Source: an uncultured Oscillospiraceae bacterium
GTDB taxonomy: Bacteria > Bacillota > Clostridia > Oscillospirales > Oscillospiraceae
Reading direction: 5' to 3'
Assembly (NCBI GenBank): GCA_910587505.1
Contig: CAJULD010000017.1
Coordinates: forward strand, 1 to 61,864
DNA: 61,864 nt
Part shown: positions 23,920-33,113 of the stretch, piece by piece
Numbering within the stretch: the first letter of the stretch is position 1
Layout: the number at the start of each line of letters is the position of its first letter
Position numbers and translations under genes: made by a program
The notes under the pieces: generated by a model
The model's database searches: none
Seen by the model: the letters and a program-made list of their open reading frames with translations, nothing else
Told to the model about the DNA's origin: nothing

Positions 23920-24603
23920 ATGGATACAGAAAAGAAATCGGCTTTCAGATTTCCCCGGTGGCTGGGACTGGTGGCCGGCGGCGCGGCCTGCGCGGCGCTG
24001 ACGGGCGCGGCGGCATGGTACGACCTGACATACAACGGCGGCAGGCTTGTCTACCCCATGCATTCCTATGCCTTTGTGCCAACGGATATTCCTGTGCTGC
24101 TGGCGGTGGGGCTGGACGTGCTGTACGTTTTGTACCTGGCGTTCCTGGTGGTACGGAACGCCCGTGCGCAGAAGGAGCGCGTGGCGAAAACAGGCCGCAC
24201 CCGGCGGCTGAGTCCGAAGCTCGGGTTTTTGGGGTTCTGCGGGTTTCTGGGATTTGCCGGGTTCTGGACCTATGGAGCCCTGAGGGACCTGACGGGCTTC
24301 ATATTTTTCGCCTTCTTCGGATTCTTCGGCTTCTTCTTCGAGGGGAAGATGTCCAACACCCTCATGGACGAGCGGTATAGGGAGAATGCCGTCAGGGCGG
24401 AGCTGAAGGCTCTGCGGACCGGCTTCGCCATCATATTCGTCCTGCTGATTTTCACGGGACAGGCCGGACGGCTCACGTCGGAACTGGTTGCCCCCATCCT
24501 GATTGCCGGCATCGCCCTGACCGTGGCACTGACCATGTTCCTCTCGGAGTACCTGCTCTACCGCTACGACCATGACGACGCCGCGGCGATGGAGGAGGAG
24601 TGA
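23920..24603 (+). CDS. DUF3796-type membrane protein
   Basis: A 227-residue membrane protein. ATG 23920 (MDTEKKSAFRFPRWLG) follows AGGAGG at 8 bases; the in-frame codons upstream run through the operators. Membrane segments lie at about 15-35, 55-75, in the Phe/Gly-rich stretch from LGFLGFCGFLGFAGFWTY to FFAFFGFFGFFFEGK, and two near the end (AIIFVLLIFTGQ and APILIAGIALTVALTMFL). The Phe/Gly-rich repeat with EGKMSNTLMDERY marks DUF3796, a family usually encoded beside a small XRE regulator. The function is unknown; immunity or membrane-stress roles are guesses. Its stop overlaps the next ATG. Confidence 0.85.
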   Translation: MDTEKKSAFRFPRWLGLVAGGAACAALTGAAAWYDLTYNGGRLVYPMHSYAFVPTDIPVLLAVGLDVLYVLYLAFLVVRNARAQKERVAKTGRTRRLSPKLGFLGFCGFLGFAGFWTYGALRDLTGFIFFAFFGFFGFFFEGKMSNTLMDERYRENAVRAELKALRTGFAIIFVLLIFTGQAGRLTSELVAPILIAGIALTVALTMFLSEYLLYRYDHDDAAAMEEE

Positions 24604-24803
24604 TGGACGGCTTCACCTGCAACCTGAAAGCCTGCCGGGTTCTCAGGGGGCTGACGCAGGGAGAGCTGGCGGAGCGGGTGGGGGTAAGACGGGAAACCAT
24701 CATGCGGCTGGAGAAAGCCCAGTACAACCCCTCGCTGAAGCTGGCGGTGGACATCTCCCGTGAGGTAGGGGTCCCCATTGAGGAGATATTTGTATTTGAA
24801 TGA
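24603..24803 (+). CDS. XRE regulator coupled to the DUF3796 gene
   Basis: A 66-residue helix-turn-helix protein of the YozG type: CNLKACRVLRGLTQGELAER, then VGVRRETIMRLEKAQYNPSL, ending in VGVPIEEIFVFE. The ATG at 24603 shares a base with the DUF3796 stop codon (TGATG), and GGAGGAG precedes it. It probably binds the 16-bp operators at 23815-23894 and autoregulates the operon. A strong terminator lies 20 bases downstream. Confidence 0.92.
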   Translation: MDGFTCNLKACRVLRGLTQGELAERVGVRRETIMRLEKAQYNPSLKLAVDISREVGVPIEEIFVFE

Positions 24804-24823
24804 AAATATCAGGATCGTCCCGG

Positions 24824-24868
24824 CACAGCCGCCGCAAAGCTTTCCGGTTTTGCGGCGACTGTGTTTTT
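24824..24868 (+). terminator. Rho-independent terminator
   Basis: CACAG-C-CGCCGCAAA (from 24824) pairs with TTTGCGGCG-A-CTGTG (to 24863), followed by TTTTT. It ends the DUF3796-XRE operon. Confidence 0.9.
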
Positions 24869-24950
24869 CGTCCGGAACTTTCCGGAAAATAACAATCATT
24901 TTGCACAAGGCTTGCGCCCCCGGCTTATGTATGATTGCACAATTTGACGC

Positions 24951-24978
24951 TTGCTTTTTTGGTAGAATCAACTATAAT
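24951..24978 (+). promoter_or_regulatory. Possible promoter of the MATE gene
   Basis: TATAAT at 24973-24978 with TTGCTT at 24951-24956, 16 bp apart, 83 bases before the MATE start. The -10 is a perfect match and the -35 weak. Confidence 0.45.
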
Positions 24979-25060
24979 CAGCTCAAGCTTCCGGAGGGCG
25001 CGAGGCCGGAAGTCGAAGAGGAAAAACGAACAGCAACCTGAATGAGTGAGGTGATTCACC

Positions 25061-26428
25061 ATGACAAAAGACCTGACAAAGGGCCGCCCCATGCCCCAGA
25101 TTCTCAGCTTTGGCATCCCGGTCCTGTTTGGGTACCTGTTCCAACAATTATACAGTGTAGTGGATACCGCCATCGTAGGCAAAACGCTGGGCGGCGCGGC
25201 GCTGGCCGCGGTAGGCTCCACGGGCTCCGTCAATTTTCTGGTGGTGGGCTTCTGTTGCGGCGTGTGCGGCGGGTTTGCCATTCCGGTGGCCCAGCAGTTC
25301 GGCGCGGGAGATCATCACGAGCTGCGCCGGTACGTGACCGGCGGCGTGTGGCTGTCCGTTCTGATCGGCCTGGCCCTGACGGTTTCCACCGCCATGATGT
25401 GCGACGGGATTCTCGCCTCCATGCACACCCCGTCGGATATTTTCCAGCGGTCCTACTCCTATATCCAGACCATTTTCATCGGCCTGCCCGCCTATGTGCT
25501 CTACAACTACTGCGCCGGCGTTCTCCGGTCTCTGGGGGACAGCCGTACGCCGGTGATCTGGCTGATCGCCGCCTCCCTGGTGAACATTGTGCTGGACGTG
25601 GTCTTTATCCTGTCTCTGGGTCTGGACGTGTTCGGCGCGGCCCTGGCCACGGTGCTGTCCCAGCTTCTGGCGGGAGCAGGCTGCCTGATCCGGCTGCTGC
25701 GGGGCTATCCCGAGATCCTGCACATGGAGAAGGAGGACTGGTACTGGAGCCGGGAGCGGATGGGCGAGCTGTGCCTGATGGGCCTGCCCATGGGCCTGCA
25801 ATACTCCATCACCGCCATTGGCAGCGTCATGCTCCAGGCGGCGGTCAACGGCCTGGGTACCGCGTATGTCACCGCCGTCACCGCCGCGGGGAAGGTTTCC
25901 CTCTTCCTGTGCTGTCCCTTTGACGCCATGGGCTGTACCATGGCCACCTACGGCGGGCAGAACGTGGGCGCGGCCAAATGGGAGCGCCTGCATCAGGGCG
26001 TGCGGGCCTGCGTAACCCTGGGGGCCGCGTGGTCGGCCATATCCCTGGTGGTGGTCCTGCTGTTCTCCCGGCCGCTGATTATGCTGTTTCTGGACGCAGG
26101 CAGCGCGGATCTGCTCCCTCTGGCCCGGCAGAACCTGCTGACCCTGGTATCCTTCTACTTCCTGCTGGCCCTGATTAACATCTTCCGCTTCCTGATCCAG
26201 GGCATGGGGTTCTCCCCGCTGGCCACGCTGGCCGGGGTGCTGGAAATGGCCGCCCGGGCGGGGCTGTCCTGTCTGGTGCCGGCGTTCGGCTTTACCGTCG
26301 CCTGCTTCTCCTCGCCGGCTGCCTGGCTGATGGCGGACCTGTTTCTGATCCCCGCGTATTTCTACTGCTACCGCAGGCTTACCCAGCCCCAGTCCGATAA
26401 GCGGAAGCTGGCCGCCGCTGCCAGATAA
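25061..26428 (+). CDS. MATE-family multidrug exporter
   Basis: A 455-residue membrane transporter of the MATE/MOP superfamily with about 12 predicted membrane helices in two homologous halves. The N-terminal ILSFGIPVLFGYLFQQLYSV and VDTAIVGKTLGGAALAAVGS are the hallmark first helices. The second half repeats the pattern at GLPMGLQYSITAIGSVMLQA. Members expel cationic drugs or metabolites using Na+ or H+ gradients; the substrate cannot be read from sequence. GAGGTGA precedes the ATG. It stands alone between terminators. Confidence 0.93.
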   Translation: MTKDLTKGRPMPQILSFGIPVLFGYLFQQLYSVVDTAIVGKTLGGAALAAVGSTGSVNFLVVGFCCGVCGGFAIPVAQQFGAGDHHELRRYVTGGVWLSVLIGLALTVSTAMMCDGILASMHTPSDIFQRSYSYIQTIFIGLPAYVLYNYCAGVLRSLGDSRTPVIWLIAASLVNIVLDVVFILSLGLDVFGAALATVLSQLLAGAGCLIRLLRGYPEILHMEKEDWYWSRERMGELCLMGLPMGLQYSITAIGSVMLQAAVNGLGTAYVTAVTAAGKVSLFLCCPFDAMGCTMATYGGQNVGAAKWERLHQGVRACVTLGAAWSAISLVVVLLFSRPLIMLFLDAGSADLLPLARQNLLTLVSFYFLLALINIFRFLIQGMGFSPLATLAGVLEMAARAGLSCLVPAFGFTVACFSSPAAWLMADLFLIPAYFYCYRRLTQPQSDKRKLAAAAR

Positions 26429-26534
26429 CCGGTATGCACACTTTTTCTGAAAGATAACGTGTCAAAAGAACTTTAAGAAACAATCCGGCGCGCGGCGGAC
26501 AGACTGCGCGCCCTGTATCCGGGAGGATTTACTC

Positions 26535-26759
26535 ATGGAACTGTATGAAACAATGAACAGCCGCAACATCAACGCTGCCGGCAGGCCGGAGACCATTCAC
26601 ACCGCCCGCATGCTGGAGCAGGCTGTGGCCGTTCTCCGGGAGCGCCGCGCCCGGGCCCGCGAACGCTTCCTCGCGCTGGAGGCCCGCTTCCGGGCCGTGT
26701 CCCGCCCCGATGTGTCCTACGTGACCATCAACGGCATCTCCATGCCGGTGCCCAGATAA
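26535..26759 (+). CDS. Hypothetical basic small protein
   Basis: A 74-residue protein that I do not recognise. ATG 26535 is preceded by GGGAGGA. The middle is a predicted amphipathic helix rich in Arg and Ala (MLEQAVAVLRERRARARERF); the end is YVTINGISMPVPR. There is no signal peptide. It is followed within 10 bases by a strong hairpin terminator, which supports a real gene. Confidence 0.65.
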   Translation: MELYETMNSRNINAAGRPETIHTARMLEQAVAVLRERRARARERFLALEARFRAVSRPDVSYVTINGISMPVPR

Positions 26760-26767
26760 AATACTTT

Positions 26768-26806
26768 GGGGGCCGCCCTTTAAAAAGGGCGGCCCCCGGT
26801 TTATCG
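26768..26806. terminator. Bidirectional terminator
   Basis: GGGGGCCGCCCTT (26768-26780) and AAGGGCGGCCCCC (26785-26797) form a perfect 13-bp stem between the convergent small gene and trxA. Confidence 0.85.
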
Positions 26807-26819
26807 CTTTTTGACCGGA

Positions 26820-27146
26820 TCAGGCGTGGACGTGGTCCAGACCGATCATCTCCAGGATTTCCCGCTTGGACTTGCCGCCCACCTCACGGCGGACGGGCTC
26901 CCCGTTCTGGAAAACCATCAGGGTGGGAATGCTCATGATGCGGTACTGCCGGGCCAGCTCCGGCTCCTCGTCCACGTTCACCTTCCCCACCCTGACGGCG
27001 GACTGCTCCGCGGCAACCTCGTCGATGGTGGGAGCCAGGGCCGTACAGGGGCCGCACCAGGATGCCCAGAAATCCACCAGGACCGGCTGCTCCGATCGGA
27101 GGACCTCCTGGACAAAATTATCCTTTGTCAGTGTAATATGCGCCAT
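26820..27146 (-). CDS. trxA: Thioredoxin
   Basis: A 108-residue thioredoxin, the general cytosolic protein disulfide reductase. The active site is WASWCGPCTALAP, with the classical WCGPC. The cis-proline is in MSIPTLMVFQNGEP. Length is that of standard TrxA. No thioredoxin reductase gene lies nearby. GGAGG precedes the ATG on the minus strand. Confidence 0.96.
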   Translation of the reverse strand: MAHITLTKDNFVQEVLRSEQPVLVDFWASWCGPCTALAPTIDEVAAEQSAVRVGKVNVDEEPELARQYRIMSIPTLMVFQNGEPVRREVGGKSKREILEMIGLDHVHA

Positions 27147-27316
27147 AGTCGATTTCGCCTCCTTTTTCTCATTGTTTCCACTGTCTGCTCCGGTATTCCG
27201 GTAATTTTTGAGAGGAACCCGGCATCCCCGGTTAAGAGCCTGCTTTTAAACTTTCAGAAGGCTCTTTCGGGGCAGCGATGAAAAATTTCCGAACGACACT
27301 TTCCTGGAAGCTGTAT

Positions 27317-28084
27317 TCACGCCTCCACCCGCGGGTTGTAGTAGCGGCCCTGGTTCTCCTCCGGCTTCTTCCAGCGGATGGCCTGGGCCGGACAGCGGTG
27401 CAGGCAGCCCAGGCACCGCACGCACTGCGGCTTGACCCACGCGGGCCTGCCCCCGGAGATCAGGATGGCCCCGCAGGGGCAGATCTCCTGACACAGCCCG
27501 CAGCCGATGCACTGGTCCGTCACCAGAAAAGGCCTGGTGGAGCGGCCGTGGGCGTAGATGGGGTAGAGGGCCGCCGTCATGGTTCCGGCTGCGGTTCCCC
27601 GGCAGCGGTTGTAGTCTCCCAGCCCCCTGTTCCGGATGACCCGGATCGCCTCTTCGATATACTCCTCCGCCGCGTCCAGCCGGGACTCGATCTCCTCCGG
27701 CTCCGCGATTTTAAACATGGGCACATAGTTGTCCACCATGGGGATGCCAAACCGGGCGGAGAGGGACAGACCTTTTTGCGCCAGCAGGCCTGCCAGCTGG
27801 TCCGCCGCGCCGCCGGTGCTGCCGCCGCAGGTCAGCGCCGCATAAATATACTGCTCGCCGCAGCCCGTCAGCTCCATCTTCTCCAGAAAGAAGCGGAGAA
27901 TGCTGGGCAGGCCGTAAAAATAGACAGGAAACACAAAGCCGATCCGCTCCCCGCGGCCCGCCTCATACCGGTAGCTGCGGCTGCGGATGGCGTCCCGCAG
28001 GAAAATCAGCCGGTCGCCGGTGGCGGCGGCGATGCGCTCGGCCGCGTATCTGCTGTTGCCCGTGGCGGAAAAATAGAAAATCAT
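27317..28084 (-). CDS. Flavodoxin/ferredoxin fusion, EFR1 family
   Basis: A 255-residue electron carrier. The N-terminal flavodoxin-like domain starts MIFYFSATGNSRYAAERI with the FMN phosphate loop. The C-terminal part has two 4Fe-4S clusters: CIGCGLCQEICPCG and CVRCLGCLHRCPAQAI. This is the layout called EFR1 ferredoxin, found in many clostridia. It probably moves low-potential electrons to an unknown oxidoreductase. The neighbour upstream (28142-29065) is a nucleotidyltransferase with no obvious link. Confidence 0.9.
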   Translation of the reverse strand: MIFYFSATGNSRYAAERIAAATGDRLIFLRDAIRSRSYRYEAGRGERIGFVFPVYFYGLPSILRFFLEKMELTGCGEQYIYAALTCGGSTGGAADQLAGLLAQKGLSLSARFGIPMVDNYVPMFKIAEPEEIESRLDAAEEYIEEAIRVIRNRGLGDYNRCRGTAAGTMTAALYPIYAHGRSTRPFLVTDQCIGCGLCQEICPCGAILISGGRPAWVKPQCVRCLGCLHRCPAQAIRWKKPEENQGRYYNPRVEA

Positions 28085-28141
28085 TGCTGCTCTGCTCCTT
28101 GCTTCATGTACGCTCTGACCGTCCGGAACGCTTCCCTGCGG

Positions 28142-29065
28142 TCAGGCCCACAGATTTTCCGGGTAAAGGCCCTGTTCGGTCTTTTTCGCCAGGGCCGCCA
28201 TGACCAGCGGCTTGTCTTCCCGGTAGGTCACGCCGAACCACTGCTCCCCGCTGGAGAGCATCCGGACCTGGGCCCGGCCCCGGTCCAGCATGTCGGCCAC
28301 AATGACGGGCAGCTGCACCTCTCCCTTCTCGGGATGCTGGGCCAGCGCACGGCGCAGCAGCAGGGGGAAACGATGCTGCGCCTCCTCCAGAAAGCTGCGC
28401 TGGAAGCCCCAGAAATTCATGGACACCAGCGTATCCCCCGCCAGATGGGTCCAGGTTTGCCCCTCATCGGTGGAAAAGCGGCCTCCCTCTCCGTCCCGCT
28501 CGATATCCTGCTGCTCCACGATGTTTTCCAGCAGGCCGTCCTCGCTGACCCGGCAGACGCCCCGGGTGACGCTGCCGTTGTCGCTGAGGGTCCGGCCCAG
28601 GCGGTAGCCCACCATGGCGTACTGGAAGCAGTCGGGCCGGTCCGTGTGATGAGCCAGATAGTCGTAGAGCACCCGGAAGGCCTCCGGGCCGTAATAGTCG
28701 TCGGCGTTGATGACCGCGAAAGGGCCGTGGATGCAGTCACTGGCGGCCAGTACGGCGTGGGTGGTGCCCCAGGGCTTGACCCTTCCGTCGGGAACCTCCA
28801 CCTCCTCCGGCAGGTCCGCCAGACTCTGGAAAGCGTAGCGCACCTCCATGCCCCGGCTGATCCGCGCGCCCACCGTCTCCCGGAAGCCGGCCTCCATCTC
28901 TCTGGTAATAACAAAAACAACGGTCTCAAACCCGGCGCGCCGGGCGTCGTAAATGGAATAGTCAATGAGGCACTGCCCGCAGCTGCCCACGCTGTCCATC
29001 TGCTTCAGGCCGCCATACCGGCTGCCCATTCCGGCGGCCAGAACGACCAGAACAGGTTTCTCCAT
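28142..29065 (-). CDS. Sugar nucleotidyltransferase-like protein
   Basis: A 307-residue NTP_transferase-fold protein. The N-terminal signature VLAAGMGSRYGGLKQMDSVG binds the nucleoside triphosphate, and the metal-binding INADDYYG follows at about residue 110. Members activate sugar-1-phosphates or similar phosphomonoesters to NDP-sugars or CDP-alcohols. The exact substrate is unclear; no linked glycosyltransferase or sugar pathway gene is present here. ATG 29065 has GGAAGAT upstream. Confidence 0.82.
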   Translation of the reverse strand: MEKPVLVVLAAGMGSRYGGLKQMDSVGSCGQCLIDYSIYDARRAGFETVVFVITREMEAGFRETVGARISRGMEVRYAFQSLADLPEEVEVPDGRVKPWGTTHAVLAASDCIHGPFAVINADDYYGPEAFRVLYDYLAHHTDRPDCFQYAMVGYRLGRTLSDNGSVTRGVCRVSEDGLLENIVEQQDIERDGEGGRFSTDEGQTWTHLAGDTLVSMNFWGFQRSFLEEAQHRFPLLLRRALAQHPEKGEVQLPVIVADMLDRGRAQVRMLSSGEQWFGVTYREDKPLVMAALAKKTEQGLYPENLWA

Positions 29066-29184
29066 AAGTATCTTCCTCCATCCGTCTTCGTTCTCTTCTC
29101 CGGCCCTCCGGCCGGAGGTGCTCAGGAAAAGGATACCATAGGAATCGGAGAATGTAAACGGTAAATCGATTCCTTAATAAAAGT

Positions 29185-29571
29185 TTACAATTTTCCTTCT
29201 GTCTCCTGCCCGTCCGGCCCGGAAACGTAGGCGGCGAAATACTGCCGGAACAGCCGCTGCCCCAGCTCCTTCAGCTCCCGGTCGCAGGCGTCGTAGGCAC
29301 GCAGCAGGTCCTCGGCCTCCTCCGTCAGCACCGCGCCGCCGCCGCCCCGACCACCGGCGGTGGAGTGCAGCAGCTTTACTCCCAGCCCCCGTTCCGCCTC
29401 CCGCAGGATGGTCCAGGCCTTGGAGTAGGCCATATGCATATCCATGGCCGCCGCCCGGAGGGAGCGGAGATCCTTTACCCGGCGCAGCAGCATGGCCACG
29501 CCGGGGTCGAAGCACTTCTGGTCCGTATACAGGCGAAAGGTCACGGCGGGGTGCAGTACAGCGTCAGACAT
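29185..29571 (-). CDS. ModE-like winged-helix regulator
   Basis: A 128-residue LysR-type winged-helix protein of the ModE N-terminal family: LRRVKDLRSLRAAAMDMHMA and YSKAWTILREAERGLGVKLL form the helix-turn-helix, and GGRGGGGAVLTEEAEDLLRA the wing and dimer helix. It lacks the C-terminal molybdate-binding (TOBE) domains of full ModE, so it may respond to another signal or only bind DNA. It is divergent from the CoA-dehydratase activase gene at 29767 and might regulate it; that is inferred only from position. Confidence 0.85.
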   Translation of the reverse strand: MSDAVLHPAVTFRLYTDQKCFDPGVAMLLRRVKDLRSLRAAAMDMHMAYSKAWTILREAERGLGVKLLHSTAGGRGGGGAVLTEEAEDLLRAYDACDRELKELGQRLFRQYFAAYVSGPDGQETEGKL

Positions 29572-29694
29572 GGGGCAGCCTCCCTGTTTCCGTTTTTCTC
29601 AGTATAGCACAGCCTGCTCTCCCCGGCAATGGGAAATCACGAATCTGGCAAAACAGGAACGGAAATCCTTCACATATATTTAACATTTTGTCCA

Positions 29695-29723
29695 TAAACA
29701 ATTCTCTGTTTTTATGCTATAAT
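29695..29723 (+). promoter_or_regulatory. Promoter of the activase gene
   Basis: TATAAT at 29718-29723 is preceded by TGC (extended -10), with TAAACA at 29695-29700, 17 bp upstream. It lies 43 bases before the activase ATG in the divergent gap. Confidence 0.55.
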
Positions 29724-29766
29724 GCCAACACAATTGGCGCGTTGTGCGCCGGTATGGAGAGAGGAT

Positions 29767-32703
29767 ATGAACAACGAGCGCAACCTGACACTGGGCATCG
29801 ACATCGGCTCCACTACGGCGAAGATCGTCGTGGTGGAGGACGGGACGATCCTGTTTGAAAAATACCAGCGCCATTTCTCCCAGGTGCGGCAGAAGACTCT
29901 GGAACTGCTGGCGGAGGCCGCGCCTCTGGTGGGAGACCGTTCCTTTACCGCCGCCATCTCCGGCTCCGCCGGACTGGGACTGGCGGAGAGCGCCGGAGTT
30001 CCCTTCGTGCAGGAGGTGTTTGCCACCGGCGAGGTGGTCCGGCGTCTGGAGCCGGACGCATCCGCCGTAGTGGAGCTGGGAGGCGAGGACGCCAAAATCA
30101 TCTTTTTTGACAACGGCGTGGACGAGCGGATGAACGGCTCCTGCGCGGGGGGTACCGGTGCCTTTATCGACCAGATGGCCACCCTGCTGGGCATCACCGC
30201 CGACGAGCTGGACGAGCTGAGCTTACAGAGCACCCGGCTCTACCCCATCGCCTCCCGGTGCGGCGTGTTCGCCAAGACGGACATCCAGCCCCTGCTCAAT
30301 CAGGGGGCCCGCCACGCCGACGTGTCCGCCAGCATCTATCAGGCGGTGGTGAACCAGACCATCGCCGGACTGGCCCAGGGAAAGCGGATCACCGGAAAGG
30401 TGCTGTTCCTGGGGGGCCCGCTGTACTACTGCAAGGGGCTTCGCAGGCGGTTCCAGGAGACGCTGAAGCTGGACGGCGAGCACGCGGTGTTCCCGGAATA
30501 CGGCCGCTTCGCCGTGGCCATGGGGGCGGCGCTGTACGCCGAGACGTCCGGCGGGGTGTACGTCATGGACCAGCTGCGGGAAAAAATCGCCCACAGCTCC
30601 GCCGTCCGGGACGCGGCCAATCTGCTGCCGCCCCTGTTTGCCGGCGAGGCGGACTACGAGGCCTTCCGGAAGCGTCACGCCGCCGCCACGGTGGCGGAGG
30701 GGGATCTGGCTTCCTACGCCGGGGACGCCTGGCTGGGGATCGACTGCGGCAGCACCACCACCAAGCTGGTCCTGCTGGGGGAGAACCGGGAGCTGCTCTA
30801 CACCTACTACAGCTCCAACCGGGGCAACCCGGTGGAGATCGTCCGGGAGCAGCTGGAAAAGATCTACGAATTGTGCGGCGGCCGGGTGGTCATCCGGGGC
30901 AGCGCCGTCACCGGCTACGGCGAAGAGCTCATCCGCGCCGCCTTCGGCGTGGACCGGGGGGTGGTGGAAACCATCGCCCACTATACCGCCGCCAGGCACT
31001 TCTGCCCGGAGGTGGACTTCATCCTGGACATCGGCGGCCAGGACATCAAGTGCTTCAAGATCAGAAACGGGGCCATCGACTCCATCATGCTCAACGAGGC
31101 CTGCTCCTCCGGCTGCGGATCCTTTATCGAAACCTTCGCCCGGTCCATGGGCTATGACGTGGCGGCCTTCGCGGAAAAGGGACTCCACGCCTCCGCCCCG
31201 GTGAATCTGGGCAGCCGGTGTACCGTGTTCATGAACTCCTCCGTGAAGCAATCCCAGAAAGACGGGGCCACGGTGGAGGATATCTCCGCGGGACTCAGCG
31301 TCAGCGTGGTAAAAAACGCTGTCTACAAGGTCATCCGGGCAGGCAGCGCCGACGAGCTGGGGGACCATGTGGTTGTCCAGGGGGGCACGTTCTACAACGA
31401 TGCGGTGCTCCGGGCCTTTGAGATGGAGCTGGGCAAAAACGTGATCCGGCCCACCATCGCGGGACTCATGGGGGCCTGTGGCGCGGCGCTGTACGCCATG
31501 AATCTGCGGGAGAGCACCCTGATTTCCCCGGAAAACCTGCAGGAGTTCCGGCACACCGCCAAAGCCGCCACCTGTCAGGGATGCACCAACCATTGCCGCC
31601 TGACCATCAACAGCTTCGGCGGCGGCAAGAAAAAGTACATCTCCGGCAACCAGTGTCAGAAGGGACTGGGGCTTGCAGGCACGGAGGAGCTGCCCAACCT
31701 GTACGCCTGGAAGCGGGACGCTTTGACGGGTCTGGCGCCGAAGGCGGAGATCCGTGGGACCGTCGGGCTGCCCCTGGCGCTGGGAATGTACGAGCTGCTG
31801 CCCCTGTGGCACGCCTTTTTCTCAGCCCTGGGTTTCAAGGTGGAGGTCTCGGGGCTGTCCACCCGGCGTATTTATGAGAAGGGTCAATTCTCCATCCCAT
31901 CCGACACGGCGTGTTATCCCGCCAAGATCATGCACGGACACATGGAGGTCCTTCTGGACAGGCACGTGGACGCCATTTTCTATCCCTGCCTCACCTACAA
32001 CGTGGACGAGAAGCAGAGCGACAACCACTACAACTGTCCGGTGGTGGCCTACTACTCCGAGCTTCTCCACGGCAACATGGACGATCTGGAGCGGACCCAT
32101 TTCCTGTACCCCTTCCTGAACATCAACAACCGCAGAGAACTGGCCAGGGAGCTCTACGCCTGCCTGTCCCCGGTGTTTCATGATATAACGAAAAAAGAGG
32201 TCCGCAAAGGGGTGGACGCCGCCTTCGCCGCCTACGAGGCTCACATGCTGGCCGTGCGCAGGCAGGGCGAGGAAGCGGTAGCCTGGGCGCGGGCCCACGG
32301 AAAGCGGATCATGATCCTGGCGGGGCGGCCCTACCACATCGACCCGGAGATCGGCCACGGCATCGACAAGCTGGCCTCCTCCCTGGGGTTTGCGGTGGTC
32401 AGCGAGGACAGCGTGTGCCATCTGGCGGACCCGGTTCCCGTGCATGTGCTCAACCAGTGGACGTACCACGCGCGGCTCTACCGGGCGGCCCGGTTCGCGT
32501 GCGAAAATCCGGACGTACAGCTGGTGCAGCTGGTGAGCTTCGGGTGCGGGGTGGACGCCATCACCACCGACGAGGTGCGGCGCATCCTGGAGGAATCCAG
32601 GAAGCTGTACACGCAGATCAAGATCGATGAGATCACCAATCTGGGCGCGGTGAAGATAAGGCTCAGGAGCCTCATCGGGGCGCTGGAGGAAAAGGGGAGG
32701 TAA
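29767..32703 (+). CDS. CoA-dehydratase activase, two-module protein
   Basis: A 978-residue protein of the 2-hydroxyacyl-CoA dehydratase activator (BcrAD/BadFG/HgdC) superfamily. ATG 29767 (MNNERNLTLGIDIGSTTAKI) has GAGAGGA in front. Two ASKHA ATPase modules occur: residues about 8-260 (with the cluster-binding GSCAGGTGAFIDQMA) and about 320-580 (LGIDCGSTTTKLVLLG, then LNEACSSGCGSFIETFARSM). The rest is a DUF2229-type region (CYPAKIMHGHMEVLLDRHVD, FYPCLTYNVDEKQ). Related proteins in many clostridia are about 1400 residues and include the dehydratase-like part that is here a separate gene at 33752. ATP-driven electron injection into a radical dehydratase is the known family role; the partner is not certain. 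Confidence 0.88.
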   Translation: MNNERNLTLGIDIGSTTAKIVVVEDGTILFEKYQRHFSQVRQKTLELLAEAAPLVGDRSFTAAISGSAGLGLAESAGVPFVQEVFATGEVVRRLEPDASAVVELGGEDAKIIFFDNGVDERMNGSCAGGTGAFIDQMATLLGITADELDELSLQSTRLYPIASRCGVFAKTDIQPLLNQGARHADVSASIYQAVVNQTIAGLAQGKRITGKVLFLGGPLYYCKGLRRRFQETLKLDGEHAVFPEYGRFAVAMGAALYAETSGGVYVMDQLREKIAHSSAVRDAANLLPPLFAGEADYEAFRKRHAAATVAEGDLASYAGDAWLGIDCGSTTTKLVLLGENRELLYTYYSSNRGNPVEIVREQLEKIYELCGGRVVIRGSAVTGYGEELIRAAFGVDRGVVETIAHYTAARHFCPEVDFILDIGGQDIKCFKIRNGAIDSIMLNEACSSGCGSFIETFARSMGYDVAAFAEKGLHASAPVNLGSRCTVFMNSSVKQSQKDGATVEDISAGLSVSVVKNAVYKVIRAGSADELGDHVVVQGGTFYNDAVLRAFEMELGKNVIRPTIAGLMGACGAALYAMNLRESTLISPENLQEFRHTAKAATCQGCTNHCRLTINSFGGGKKKYISGNQCQKGLGLAGTEELPNLYAWKRDALTGLAPKAEIRGTVGLPLALGMYELLPLWHAFFSALGFKVEVSGLSTRRIYEKGQFSIPSDTACYPAKIMHGHMEVLLDRHVDAIFYPCLTYNVDEKQSDNHYNCPVVAYYSELLHGNMDDLERTHFLYPFLNINNRRELARELYACLSPVFHDITKKEVRKGVDAAFAAYEAHMLAVRRQGEEAVAWARAHGKRIMILAGRPYHIDPEIGHGIDKLASSLGFAVVSEDSVCHLADPVPVHVLNQWTYHARLYRAARFACENPDVQLVQLVSFGCGVDAITTDEVRRILEESRKLYTQIKIDEITNLGAVKIRLRSLIGALEEKGR

Positions 32704-32705
32704 AA

Positions 32706-33113
32706 ATGAAGAAAAATGCAATAGCGGCAGTAGCCTTAGCTGTATTACTTACGCTTTCGTCATGCGGCCGAACAACGAAGGACGTACCGCTTGCGCTTGA
32801 AGACTTGATAGGAGAATATGAATATTTATCGGATGACGGAGCCGGTAAACTGACGATCAAAAAAACTGCCGATGGGTATGATATTTCCGATTATGTATCG
32901 GAAAGTTCCTATCGATTTTTGGCCGATTCCTCCAATGTAGAAACTACAGAAAATAACAGGATATACATAAAATATCCGGAACAGGTATTTTCTGATGATA
33001 CCGTGATTTTCAGCTATTATATTTTAGAATATACTTCAAGCGGGCTAGATGTATATTACGGAAAATCCTCACCGGAAGATGCTCGATTTTTATATCATGC
33101 CACAAGGAAATGA
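32706..33113 (+). CDS. AT-rich hypothetical lipoprotein
   Basis: A 135-residue secreted lipoprotein: MKKNAIAAVALAVLLTLSSC is a signal peptide with the lipobox LSSC and lipidated Cys20. The mature part is acidic and predicted beta-rich (LIGEYEYLSDDGAGKLTIKK, then YYILEYTSSGLDVYY). I do not recognise the family. It starts only 3 bases after the activase stop codon, but its base composition is far more AT-rich than its neighbours and its codons are unlike theirs, so it was probably acquired. It separates two genes that often form one. Confidence 0.8.
   Translation: MKKNAIAAVALAVLLTLSSCGRTTKDVPLALEDLIGEYEYLSDDGAGKLTIKKTADGYDISDYVSESSYRFLADSSNVETTENNRIYIKYPEQVFSDDTVIFSYYILEYTSSGLDVYYGKSSPEDARFLYHATRK

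Noticed and set aside
24944..24968. TTGACG with TAGAAT as the MATE promoter
   Set aside because: The spacing is only 13 bp. The TATAAT at 24973 with TTGCTT at 16 bp is more likely.
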